Positions 21,901 to 32,177 of a DNA stretch of 64,000 bases are shown here, one piece after another. The notes beneath the pieces are model-generated. The model ran no database searches, had not been told where the DNA came from, and worked only from the letters and a program-made list of their open reading frames with translations. A program made the translations under genes and the position numbers. The stretch's first letter is position 1, and each line of letters starts with the position of its first letter. Source of the DNA: Knufia peltigerae (Eukaryota; Ascomycota; Eurotiomycetes; Chaetothyriales; Trichomeriaceae). The stretch is from positions 1 to 64,000 of the forward strand of contig JAPDRN010000118.1 in NCBI GenBank assembly GCA_030247855.1, given 5' to 3'.

Positions 21901-23574
21901 TCACACAGTATTAAAGATCAAAGCTCCAATGGCCAACATGAGCAGCGTTCCCATACTGGATAAGGCATTTACCGACTGCAAAGCTCCACTGTGACTTGAG
22001 CTGCTATTGGAGCTGCTATTGCTATTGGAACTTCCATCACCAAGGTTAATACCGAACGGCAAGCCTTGATAGCCGAACGTCAAATTCTGGGGAATGCTGG
22101 CGTTGTAACACTGCCCATTCACAATATCCAGACCCATCAAGTCGTCAGGAACCTTGAAGAACATGTACGATTGTTGATTGAGGTCTTTAAACCCGTCTGT
22201 GTTGTACGGAAATTTGTCGCCAGGGTCCGTGGATGATGTGTTGCGCAGGAAGATGCATTGGACCTGTCCTGGAAATTCTTTGGCCATCGCAGGGTAGTCG
22301 CGCATCACATCCGAGTTACTGGTATCCGCTACTAGGATGAACTTTCGGTGTGGAAACGTCTCGAAGACTTTGACAAGAAGTGCCTTGCGGATGGACAGCG
22401 TTGCGGACACATCGCTGAAGTTGAGGGGGCGAGTATCGAAACCTGTTCAACAGATCGTTAGCATGGGTTGTAGAGATGATCAAGCCTCCAGACAGGAGCA
22501 AGACTTACTTCCGCCAGGGTAGGTGTCGTAGATGAATTGCATGTAGTTGCGGGTGACTTGCTCGGGGGTTGTCGTTAGGTAGTGAAAGTGCATGTTGGGT
22601 ATGCTGTTGGACCAGTTTGCATATATCTCTGGCATATTCATCCAGGGGGTGAAGGGTTTGGCAAAGGTATTAAGCAAGCCTTGCTTTGGCTGGTAGATCT
22701 TTGTCACTCGCAGGATATCATCGATATCGCTGACGATGGTGAAGCCTTGGTCGGACACCAGGTAGGATGTAGCGTTACCTAACGTGGCACCCTGCGCATA
22801 TACATTGAGCCTTTGAGGTGGAACGTCGCCCACTCCAGATGTCAAGGTCAATGACGAGTTTGAAACAGGCACAAACACATCGAAATCTCCCTCCGGAGTG
22901 GTCGGGTACGGCAAGGTGATTGTCTGTTCACCCCCGGCTGGGGTGACTCCGCCACCTCCTCCGGGCTGTCCACTTGAGCCGGCCTCGGGACCTGGCACGA
23001 GGTCCATGGTCACTGTTTGGTTGCCCTGTTGTACGACGTAGATTTCTCTCGTGAGATTTCTCGCTTGATCTTGTTCCGAAGGTGGCAGATCAGCGACGCT
23101 GGTGTCGATCAAGAAGAAGTTGGCCAGCTTGTCGACCGTCGCATTCGAGATGTTCGGTTCTTTGTACACGTTCCCGTGCACACGCAGATTCCAGCCATTG
23201 TTCGTCCAATTTCCATAGCCAGGTATGTTCAGTACCTGGGTAGGAGAAGCGGCGAGGTCGGAACTCTTCGCGCCGACGGAGCTGGCTACGGCACTGCCGG
23301 TGGGCAGATTCTGAAAGTTCGGAAACAGGCCATTGGAGACGTACGAAGGTATGGCAGTTCCTAGGTCACTGAAGATGCTGTTGACGTAGGAGTCGAGGCC
23401 CGAAGTAATGTCACTGAGGATGCCCCGTCTCAGAGCTGCATGATCCGCATAGACGGCGAGGGTGGGCGTCGGAGCAGGAGTAATCAGTGCTTTTTCTTCA
23501 TGGGTGACATCGGCAGGGAGAGCAGAAATCTGGGGGGTGGAGAGAAGGAATACAAGCAAGAAACGAAAGTCCAT
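21901..23574 (-). CDS. Secreted APP1/DUF2183-domain protein with likely GPI anchor
   Basis: Exons 23574-22509 and 22442-21901 give 535 residues. A clear signal peptide (residues 1-18, hydrophobic F-L-L-V-F-L-L) starts the protein. The catalytic domain of phosphatidate phosphatase APP1 type follows, with the HAD-like motif S-D-I-D-D-I-L at about 282-288 and P-F-T-P-W-M-N-M-P downstream. The intron falls at G-G-S-F-D-T-R-P, rebuilding the Ser codon. Many N-x-S/T sites are present. The C-terminus is Ser/Asn-rich and ends in a hydrophobic stretch (L-L-M-L-A-I-G-A-L-I-F), as in GPI-anchored proteins. In intracellular APP1 the third motif residue is Thr; here it is Ile287, so phosphatase activity is uncertain. 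Confidence 0.85.
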
Positions 23575-24462
23575 GTTATGTATGATGAGGACGGGAGAAC
23601 AGAGAACTGATTCGTTAAAAATTGGTGTGTGCTGAAGTGAGTGAGCGAGCGGCCGTTGAAATTTATCACGATAGGAACATTGTCATGAACAATCACACCA
23701 TGTTAAAGTCGGGGAGGACGAGGAAACATAGGACAAGGGCAGCGAAGACGGGGATGGATATGATTGATCTACAGTAGGTGGCAGGCATGAGATTGGGTTT
23801 CTTAGTGTAAGGTATGTAGGTGTTTGGTGTGGCCCGACACTGTAGTCTACTCCCTACAAAAACAAGGAATCGAACCGAGTGTCAGGCACCGACAAGCTAA
23901 TGGGGAGCAAATCCTCGTTAGCTGGTAGAAATAATAATGCTACCACCTGCCACTTCGACATGCGGACTTTGCGGCATGACATCAGTTGACAAAGCTTGTC
24001 CTGATCAAGCTTCAATCTGCGTTTCATCCAATATTGTACAGTACTCGGAGGCAAGAACGACTTACTGGAGATGCCTAATATGGAAATCTAGCCTTCCTAT
24101 TTGAGCGATCTGAGAGCGTTTTGCTCAGTCAACAGAACAAAGGACACCTGAGAGATGCCTGGCAGTCGTACATCTCCTGCGGACAGCGAATCAACTTACA
24201 GTACTCCCTACCCAGGTATATAACATTGAGATCAGATTTACTTCATCACACTGGAGATATTCTGTCCGTGAGAACTCTACGTGGAGGCTCTCTATCTTTC
24301 ACCCAACGCCTCCGCTATTCATGTTGAATGTCATCATCTCCTGTGGTGTGGGCAGCGAGCCCTACCAACTGTTCATTATATCGCCAACATCTAGTGTACC
24401 ACCAACACCACCTCATCTGGGTTCTGGAAAAGAAACTATCCACTCCGTAGCATGTCCGAAAA
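23575..24462. other. Intergenic region, 888 bp
   Basis: Promoter of the DUF2183 gene and 3' region of the CBS gene. No gene, tRNA or repeat was recognised. Confidence 0.6.
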
Positions 24463-26187
24463 TTAGTGCAATTTATTCTTGCTCAGCATCCATGTCAGCA
24501 AATCGACCTTGGTCACTACAGCAACTGGCTTCATGACCGGAACTTTCCCAGACGTTGAGCTCGCCCCTGGCTCTCTTTCCGTAACGATAGCTGCGCTTTG
24601 CCATTCGAAGAACCGGTTCAGCGCACTCAGCGGTGTATTCACCGTGATCTCGACAAAATGTCGCCTCTTCTTGGGTGGGTGTCCCTTGGGCTCTTGTGCT
24701 TCTGGTTTCTCGCTCATCTCACTCGAGAAACTGCCCAAATCGGACGAAGTCAAGTCACTGAAGTCGTTGTGATCGATGGTGACTTCACTGATATTGCCAA
24801 AGTCAAACATGACATCGGATACTGGTGAGTCTGCGCTTGCTCGGCCGTGACTGATGCGAGACAGTAGGTTTCCCAGTGTCACGAGTCCGACCAAGCGCCG
24901 GCCCTTCGGAGCGAGCACAGGAAGTTGATCGAAGCCTTTGTCGCGCATCGTTTCGATGGCAGAAATGCAAGGCTGATCGGAAGTGACCGTCTGGACAGGC
25001 TTGAGCCGGAGGTCTCGAACTCGTGCCCCTTTGAATTGGTCATTCGGCTTGATGCTGTCTCGTCGTGAGATGTGTGGCGATCCTGGTACCGCCTCACGCT
25101 CTGGAGGTGGTGTGGGCGGCAGGAGATCATTAGCGGCCAGCCAATCGTCGTCCACAAACTTCGACAGGTATGATCGGATACTATCTGGCAGGATGGCCAC
25201 AATAACGTCGTCCTTGCCTAATTTCAATTCTCTCGCAGCTGCTACAGTCGCTGCAATGGCAGAACCGCTGCTTCCTCCGGCAAGAAGACCTTCTTCTGCT
25301 ATTAGTCGTCGAGCATAGTAGAAGGATTCTCTATCATCTGTCTTGTACCATTTATCCACCAACTTCTGATCAAGGACATCAGGGATGAAATCGTAGCCTA
25401 TACCCTCAACCTTGTATGGCTGATTGGAGAATTCATCATTCAGTTGAGACGGAAGAGCCAGGATCGAGCCTTGAGGATCAGCTGCGATGATCTTGATATT
25501 CTTGTTGTGCTTGTGCAGACCCCGTGCCAAACCAGTAATTGTTCCGCCGGTGCCCGCTCCTGCAACAATGGCAGTGATTGTGCCGTTGGTTTGCTCCCAG
25601 ACCTCTTCCGCGGTTCCCAATTCGTGCGCCAGTGGGTTGTCCGGGTTCCCATATTGATCCAGGATGTGAGCGTTTGGCAGCTCCTTTTCCAATCTCTTCG
25701 CCACTCCAATATGTGATTCTGGGCTATCAAAGGCCGCTTGTGTAGGGGTCCGGATGATGGTGGCGTTGAGGGCTTTGAGGACAGCGACCTTTTCAGCCGA
25801 CATCTTCTCCGGAAGGGTGATGATGGTCTTGTAGCCTTTGATGGCAGCAACAAGAGCGAGGCCTATACCACTAGGGTCTATGTCAGTCTGTCTTCCCTTT
25901 CAGTCTCTGCCTCGGGTAGGATGCACCTACGTGTTCCCGCTGGTTGGCTCGATGAGAGTGTCACCAGGCTTTATGCGACCCGACTTCTCAGCCTCTTCGA
26001 TCATGCGCAGAGCTATCCGATCCTTGACGCTCCCTCCAGCATTGAAGAACTCGCATTTTGCATACACAGTGGCCTCGATCCCGAGGGACTGCGGGATTTT
26101 TTGTAGGCGAACGAGGGGTGTGCGACCGATTAGTTCCAAAGCAGAGGCATGCGTGCCCTGCGCGTGGAATCGATTGTCTCCGGCCAT
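24463..26187 (-). CDS. cys4: Cystathionine beta-synthase
   Basis: PLP enzyme that joins serine and homocysteine to cystathionine in transsulfuration. Exons 26187-25931 and 25870-24463 give 554 residues. The PLP lysine is K55 in N-A-G-G-S-V-K-D-R; the substrate loop T-S-G-N-T straddles the intron, and the phosphate loop is G-A-G-T-G-G-T. A pair of CBS (Bateman) regulatory domains fills residues about 370-550 and includes a charged insert of about 60 residues (S-S-E-M-S-E-K-P...P-K-K-R-R) between the two repeats. Unlike the animal enzyme there is no N-terminal haem region, as in yeast. It is divergent from the SDR gene. Confidence 0.95.
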
Positions 26188-26924
26188 TCTGAACTACTGG
26201 ATGTGATGGACGGTCGAGTCTTCGAGTCAAAGGAAAAGTGTTAAGAAAAAGTCAAAGTTTGTGTGTCTTGGTGTCTTTGCACCAAATCAGTGTTTAACAA
26301 AACATGACGAACTATCAACTGATGGTCGCGGCTTGTCAGCCGTTGATAACCGCAGCATTATTGAACCCCCGCACGAGGGTAATGAGTCCCTTACCTATCT
26401 AGATACCTAAGGCACCTAATATAAGGTATATAATACGTGTGCCATGTTGCCCCCCGAGCGCAACCATATTATCTGAAGATATTATATTATGGCTTCGTCA
26501 GCCTTTTGCAGCGTTCTACCTTTCTTATGATCGCATGGCTATAGTCTCTATGGAGTACTCGTACAGTCCCCGTGAATAGAGAGAGGAGATGCCCCTCTTT
26601 CCTTGTACAGTATTAGTCCATGTCTAGGTTGTTGTTCGGCCCCTCCTCGTTCGGACCCCGCGCCCTTCGAGGATGGGTTACGAGTATCAGGCCGGCTCTT
26701 TTGTTGCATTGTAGACGTTTTCTACACGTACTCGAGTAGGAATCTTTCCACGGAGACTTGTATATATAGTGGATAAGGTCTCCGAGAGGTGTGATTTCTG
26801 TGTGGTAAGAAGCATCTGTCACGTTCCGGCCTGTCGGATCTGTACAATAAATGTACGAATACGGAGTATCAAGTGGTTGATAAATGACACTGAAGACTTG
26901 GTACAGACGGAGTGCAAGGACAAG
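26188..26924. promoter_or_regulatory. Divergent promoter region of CBS and SDR genes, with TATA box
   Basis: A perfect TATATATA lies at 26761-26768, 156 bp before the SDR start, suggesting a regulated promoter. TACGGAGTA is at 26860-26868, and CCTA/TAGG-type short runs lie around 26392-26425. No gene was recognised. Confidence 0.5.
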
Positions 26925-27803
26925 ATGTCATATCCCTCGTTCACAAAAACATACCACCACTCATTTTACCCAGCCATCAGTCCTTCGAGGCCAGAGCTAT
27001 CGGTCAAGGACAAGACGGTGATCGTGACGGGAGCTGGCGATGGAAGCATCGGCGGGACGGTGGCTTTGTCGTTCGCGCGAGCCGGAGCAAAGAAGATTGC
27101 CCTGATCGCCAGGACCGAGACTTCGCTCGAGGCGACAAAGGCCAAAATTGCAGAGGCGTTTCCCGACGCCGAAGTCATGGTCGTCACGGCCGACGTGTCG
27201 AGGGCAGAAAGTGTGGGAATGGCCGCGCACAGCATACGAGCCGGCCTGGGAGCTTGGGACGTCTTTGCCCACTGTGCCGCCGTCGCACCCACGCACACCA
27301 CCATCGCCGGCGCCGACGAGGACGAATGGTGGCACGCTTTCGAGATCAACACGAGATTTTCGTCGCATTTTGCAAAACATTTCTTGCCCAAGTGTCGCCC
27401 GGGAGCCACCTACATCGGCACCAACGCTGGAGCGTGTTACCTTCCCGCGACCAAGTTTCCCAAAAGCTCGGCGTACTGTGCGTCGAAGCTCGCCACGGCC
27501 AAGCTGGACGAGTTCCTCGCCGCCGAGAACCCTCAGTTGCGCGTCTTCACCGTCCACCCGGGAGTCGTCGAGACCAATATGACGAAGGGTTTCATCGGGT
27601 CCAGACGCTCAGGCGTCGTCCTGGACGACGCCGAACTGGTGGGAGATTTCATGGTGTGGCTGGTCTCACCGGAATCAGAGTTTCTGAGGGGTAGGTACGT
27701 GTGGTGCAACTGGGACGTCGAGGAGATGATTGCCAAAAAGGCAGAGATCGAGAACAACCCGACCCTCTTGACTATGACGCTGGGTGGCTGGCCCTTTCAG
27801 TAA
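26925..27803 (+). CDS. Short-chain dehydrogenase/reductase
   Basis: Single exon, 292 residues. The cofactor loop is T-G-A-G-D-G-S-I-G-G (35-44), a variant of TGxxxGIG. The catalytic Y-C-A-S-K is at 184-188, and the P-G-V-V-E-T segment follows it. Fungal relatives are often called peroxisomal short-chain alcohol dehydrogenases, but no peroxisomal targeting tripeptide is present (it ends W-P-F-Q). The position of the usual catalytic Ser (N-x-S-S before Y) reads G-T-N-A-G-A, so the Ser seems to be missing. I chose ATG 26925 over upstream in-frame codons because the family starts there and the longer lead is unlike protein. It converges on the hydrolase gene. Confidence 0.85.
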   Translation: MSYPSFTKTYHHSFYPAISPSRPELSVKDKTVIVTGAGDGSIGGTVALSFARAGAKKIALIARTETSLEATKAKIAEAFPDAEVMVVTADVSRAESVGMAAHSIRAGLGAWDVFAHCAAVAPTHTTIAGADEDEWWHAFEINTRFSSHFAKHFLPKCRPGATYIGTNAGACYLPATKFPKSSAYCASKLATAKLDEFLAAENPQLRVFTVHPGVVETNMTKGFIGSRRSGVVLDDAELVGDFMVWLVSPESEFLRGRYVWCNWDVEEMIAKKAEIENNPTLLTMTLGGWPFQ

Positions 27804-28081
27804 TCAAGGAGCTGGAGGTGACGCTCATGCTGTCGTATGCAGCAAGTGGGTGTCAAGTGTCAAGCGTTAATCATTGAACCAATACTCTGAAGAGATACCA
27901 GGGCCGCGAGCTTGTCAATATCTTTACTCTGTATGCAGCATGAACTTTTTCCCGGGACAATTGAACATAACAGCTGTCGAAAAGTGGACTTTGTACGAAA
28001 CATCTATTTTTCGATATCCTTGACCCCTCCTGACCTCTTTCTCCATCTCCAGACCTTTCATTTACCCTTCTCTACAAAGCC

Positions 28082-28945
28082 TTATGCATCCAGGAACTCA
28101 TTGACCAGCCTAGAAAACTGCCCGTGATACTCATTCAAGAAGCCATGTCCACTGTCCGCGTACAAGTGCAACTGCGCGTCCGAATTGACCAACCTCTTCC
28201 ACAACAATATACTGTTCTCCGTCGCGACGAGCACGTCTTTGCTACCGTTGGCCACCAACACGGGGACCTTGATCTGGTCGAGTCGGTCGTAGGTCGCCTC
28301 TTCGCGGTGGTCACCCGAGAAAAACCGCTGCAGGGCCTCAATCTGGTTTTGCATACCCTGGCCGCGCAGTAGAGGTGCGCGATTCGGGCGGGCGTTCGCC
28401 ATGCGCTGAACCCACTGTTCGGCCAGAGCTTGCTTCTTCTCGGACTGGGTGAAGAAGGTATGTTTGAGCCCGGCATGGTGCTCGTCAAAGGTGGATCCAC
28501 CGGCAACTTCGACAATGTATTTTGGGTCACTCGGCACAACACCCTCGCCGGCCGAGGGGCCAGAGCCGGCGATGATCAACCGTTGAACGAGGCCCGGTGC
28601 TTGCAGGGCCATGAGTTGCCCCACGAAGCCGCCCATGGAGAAGCCGAGAACGTCGAGCTTGTTGATTCCCAGGGCGTGGGCGACGTCGATGATGGCGGTG
28701 GCCCAGTCGGCGAAGCGCGTTGGCACTTCACCCTCGCTAAGACCGACGCCCGTGCTGTCCACCAGAAGAATCGGACGCACGGCTGCCAGAGGGTTGATGA
28801 GCGCCGGATCCCACCAGTCCATGTTGCCTCTGAAATGGACGTGGAGGAAGAGAGGGGTGCCAGAAGACTGTCCAAAAAGGCGGTAAGCATGTTTGACGCC
28901 CTTGACGGTGATGTATTGCGTCTGTGCAGTCTCGTACGTAGACAT
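28082..28945 (-). CDS. Alpha/beta hydrolase
   Basis: Single exon, 287 residues, full length for the family. The nucleophile elbow G-F-S-M-G-G places Ser at 103; a likely acid is the Asp in N-G-S-K-D-V-L, and the His is in D-S-G-H-G-F-L near the end. The oxyanion region L-H-V-H-F-R-G-N-M-D precedes. This type covers esterases, haloperoxidase-like hydrolases and C-C bond hydrolases. No signal peptide, so cytosolic. It lies tail to tail with the SDR (278 bp apart). Confidence 0.88.
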   Translation of the reverse strand: MSTYETAQTQYITVKGVKHAYRLFGQSSGTPLFLHVHFRGNMDWWDPALINPLAAVRPILLVDSTGVGLSEGEVPTRFADWATAIIDVAHALGINKLDVLGFSMGGFVGQLMALQAPGLVQRLIIAGSGPSAGEGVVPSDPKYIVEVAGGSTFDEHHAGLKHTFFTQSEKKQALAEQWVQRMANARPNRAPLLRGQGMQNQIEALQRFFSGDHREEATYDRLDQIKVPVLVANGSKDVLVATENSILLWKRLVNSDAQLHLYADSGHGFLNEYHGQFSRLVNEFLDA

Positions 28946-30345
28946 GTTGCTCGATTAAGCGTAGATTGTTTTTCTTCTATGAGAAAACTGGTTTTTGTGT
29001 GAACTTGCTGAGCTGATACGAGTAGTCACTGGAAATTCCATGGACATTGGCTATATCTGAGCATTAATATACTATTCAGCGACACGAACATTTCGCTTCT
29101 CATGGTACTGAATGGAATTATTTGAAATCGAACCTGACAAACCATAGCCATGAGGCCAATTCGGTGTTGTAGAAGCAACTGCTGGTAGGTGATTGTTCGT
29201 GGATGACACGATGCTCATTGGTCCTTGAGAAATTTCCTAATGCGGTGCGTGATGAGGTTCTCAAAAACTCTCATTGGACCTGCACATTTGCAGAGCCAGA
29301 CAATACGAGTAAGAGCAGGTGTTATTTGGTAAATCTCCTGCAGCACGAACAATTGGACGCGTTTCTCTGCTGTGACCAAGTACTCACTAGGGCTGCATGG
29401 TGAATTCCGCTTCCTGACCAGCATTCGCAGGTGGTACCAAATCACCAACTCATATTTCTCTTTGTCACAACAATGGTTCATCATCATTATGTCGCACCAA
29501 ATGGGCAAAAGTGCAGTCTCAATATCTGCACTAGACTAGCAGCAATCACAATCTCCATAACGATCATATGCCCTGCGAGGATTTTCAGGCTATTGGGATC
29601 TGTCGACACTCCCCTCCATAGTCGTATTTGTTTGGACTTGGTTATGAAAAATCACCGGCTCGGCACAATAAACATTTCGACATCCTGCGTCATAGTGTCG
29701 ATATCGAGTCGATTGAGCACTCCGTGCCGAGTTTAGTCGAACATTAGCGAGACGTCGAGGGACACTATCATGTGGAGATTCACGTACAAGGTACAATTTT
29801 CTCCCGGAGAGCGGTTTGGACGGAACACATAGTAATGTCCTCTTATGAGGTAAGTCGAGAGGAAGGGGACAGAAGGTGGTCTAGGCGTCCACACCAAAAT
29901 TGTACGCCGTACTGTACTCCCACAGGCCTGTGGCTTTGCCTATTGTCAGCCCCAGATGGCCCCATAGTTGTTAGCGAGTCCTGGCCACGGACGATCCTCC
30001 GATCGCCTACATTTCGTGGTTCACCAAGTTGGTGAGCCTTACCCCCAATTTCAGCTCCATCGTCTTCGCCGACGACACCAGCAGCAAGGTCCGCACCTAT
30101 TCCAAGAACCGTAAGATGATGCTAGTAGGTATCCGGGGCGTCTTAGACACCCATCGAGTGACGACATCCAGGCAATAGTGTTACTGGGCCACTGCGTCCT
30201 GAAAAGTGGGAGTATTGTTCCATGTCCATGTGACGGGAGCATCCAGTCCTGATGGAATCTACAAAAGGTAGGGTTGTTCGCTGAGAGAAGGCGTGGCCTA
30301 TGCCTTCCTTGTTGACTCGCTAATCCCATCTCTCACGCTCTCACG
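28946..30345. other. 1.4 kb intergenic region without a recognised gene
   Basis: Only short overlapping frames were seen, and none has a family pattern or consistent splice structure. The stretch 30040-30110 has a codon-like look but could not be extended. It holds the promoter of the protease gene. Confidence 0.5.
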
Positions 30346-31860
30346 ATGAAGCACCTCGTCCTACTCTCCGGCATCTTTACACTTGGTTTGGCCAAGACAG
30401 TCCATTTTGGTTTCTGGAAGGCGAAAGTCGTTCCTAAATCATCCCTATCTCGTCGTGACAACGATGACTTTAGCGATCCCCTCCATGGCGACTATCACAA
30501 AGTTCAATACTACACCAATGTGACCATTGGCACTCCAGGCCAACCGATTGCCCTTCAGCTCGATACGGGAAGCAGTGACACCTGGGTACCCTCGATAGAC
30601 GCGGAGGCTTGTGCAGATGATGGCTGCAGTGATTTCGGTGCCTTTGACAAGAACGCTTCTTCGACCTATCGCTTGATCAAAGATAAAGCAGGGACGTTCT
30701 TGATTGTATACGGCGATTTATCGTATTCCACTGGCGACTATTTTACCGATGTCCTATCCTTCAACAAGAACATTACCTTGAAGAACACGACCATGGCATT
30801 GGCCAACGCCACGGCCCTTACTGAAGGAATCATGGGCATTGGCCTCCGATCCAACGAAGCAAGTCTCCTATACGACAAGCCATTCTCTTTCCCTACTGTT
30901 CCAGAACAACTTCGGAACCAAGGTCACATCGACCGGGTTGCGTACTCGTTGTATCTCGACTCGTATGACGACAACACCGGTTCTATCTTGTTTGGAGGCA
31001 TCGATCCTTCCAAATATACCGGCGAACTCCTTGCTCTTCCACTGTCCAAAGATGACGAAGGCAACTATACAGAACTCTCAGTTGCACTGACCCAAATATC
31101 AATTCACGATGGCAACAGCACTCGCCCTCTGGCAGGGACTAAATTCAATACACCTGCGCTTCTCGACTCTGGCACGACTGACTCGTATCTACCACAAGAC
31201 ATTTTCGATGCTCTGTCGGCAGGCCTCGGTGCAACGAAGGATAAGACTACTGGTTTTGCCTACGTCCCTTGTGCCTACCGCAAAAGCAATGTTTCGGTCA
31301 TCTACACTTTTGGAGGAAAAGACGGCGTCAATGTGTCAGTACCGCTGTCCGAGCTGATTGCCGAACAGATTGAGGACGATTCTGCGTACGAAAATGGTAC
31401 TCCGGCATGCTCACTGAACTTTGACGGTACTGACGACGCGAATGGTGTTATTCTCGGTGATAGTTTCCTAAGATCTGCATACGTGGTGTACGATCTGGAG
31501 AATAAGGTCATTGCCCTCGGTCAGGCCAAACTGGGTGGAAAGGCGGCTGCCAACCATACGGCCATCACTGATATCCCTAAAGGCACGAAACTTCCAGGAG
31601 TATCACGAACTGCCACAGTCACAGCAGAGCAGCATACTACTATGTCCCTTGGCGACCCCTCGTACAGCCTGTCGCTTGGATCCATTGGCACACCTACTTT
31701 CAGTCTGCCTGGTGTTTCATTAACTGCTAGTGCATCTGCCACCGCGACTGCAGCCAGGGCAGTGAAGGCAGCCTCAAAAGATAGTGGAGCAGACCTCGTT
31801 GACATTCCGAAGAGCACAAGTGCTATGATAGTGCTGGCTTTTGTAATGTGTATGTTGTAG
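30346..31860 (+). CDS. Aspartic protease, yapsin/OPSB type, probably GPI-anchored
   Basis: Single exon, 504 residues. A signal peptide (1-16) is followed by a propeptide ending near the dibasic S-R-R-D (35-38). The two catalytic motifs are D-T-G-S-S-D-T-W (D73) and D-S-G-T-T-D-S-Y (D274). Between them is the flap tyrosine in V-Y-G-D-L-S-Y-S-T-G-D. After the catalytic domain come Ser/Thr-rich residues (about 410-485) and a hydrophobic end (M-I-V-L-A-F-V-M-C-M-L), the pattern of GPI-anchored yapsins that act at the cell wall or plasma membrane. Several N-glycosylation sites are visible. No break is seen. Confidence 0.9.
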   Translation: MKHLVLLSGIFTLGLAKTVHFGFWKAKVVPKSSLSRRDNDDFSDPLHGDYHKVQYYTNVTIGTPGQPIALQLDTGSSDTWVPSIDAEACADDGCSDFGAFDKNASSTYRLIKDKAGTFLIVYGDLSYSTGDYFTDVLSFNKNITLKNTTMALANATALTEGIMGIGLRSNEASLLYDKPFSFPTVPEQLRNQGHIDRVAYSLYLDSYDDNTGSILFGGIDPSKYTGELLALPLSKDDEGNYTELSVALTQISIHDGNSTRPLAGTKFNTPALLDSGTTDSYLPQDIFDALSAGLGATKDKTTGFAYVPCAYRKSNVSVIYTFGGKDGVNVSVPLSELIAEQIEDDSAYENGTPACSLNFDGTDDANGVILGDSFLRSAYVVYDLENKVIALGQAKLGGKAAANHTAITDIPKGTKLPGVSRTATVTAEQHTTMSLGDPSYSLSLGSIGTPTFSLPGVSLTASASATATAARAVKAASKDSGADLVDIPKSTSAMIVLAFVMCML

Positions 31861-32177
31861 TAATAACTAAGATAATGGAAGCTGAAATTGAAATTTGAAT
31901 TGAACATATCTCAGGCACCCTAATAAATAGGTGGGCAAGGCAAGGCTGAATAAGGCTCTCCCGGTTATCGTCTCGTAGCAACGCCAAGGCCCTTGCAATC
32001 ATGACGCCGGATCAACAAATCCTACGCGCATCGCGTCACACTTGACCTCACACCAACACTTCCACTATTTTCGCAAACCATCGGTACAGTATACGTCGGG
32101 CTGCATTGCCTCTACCGGCGCTGGGAGGCTCTGCAACATAGAAGCTGCAATCGCAGCTCAGAGCGTCCTCAGACACC

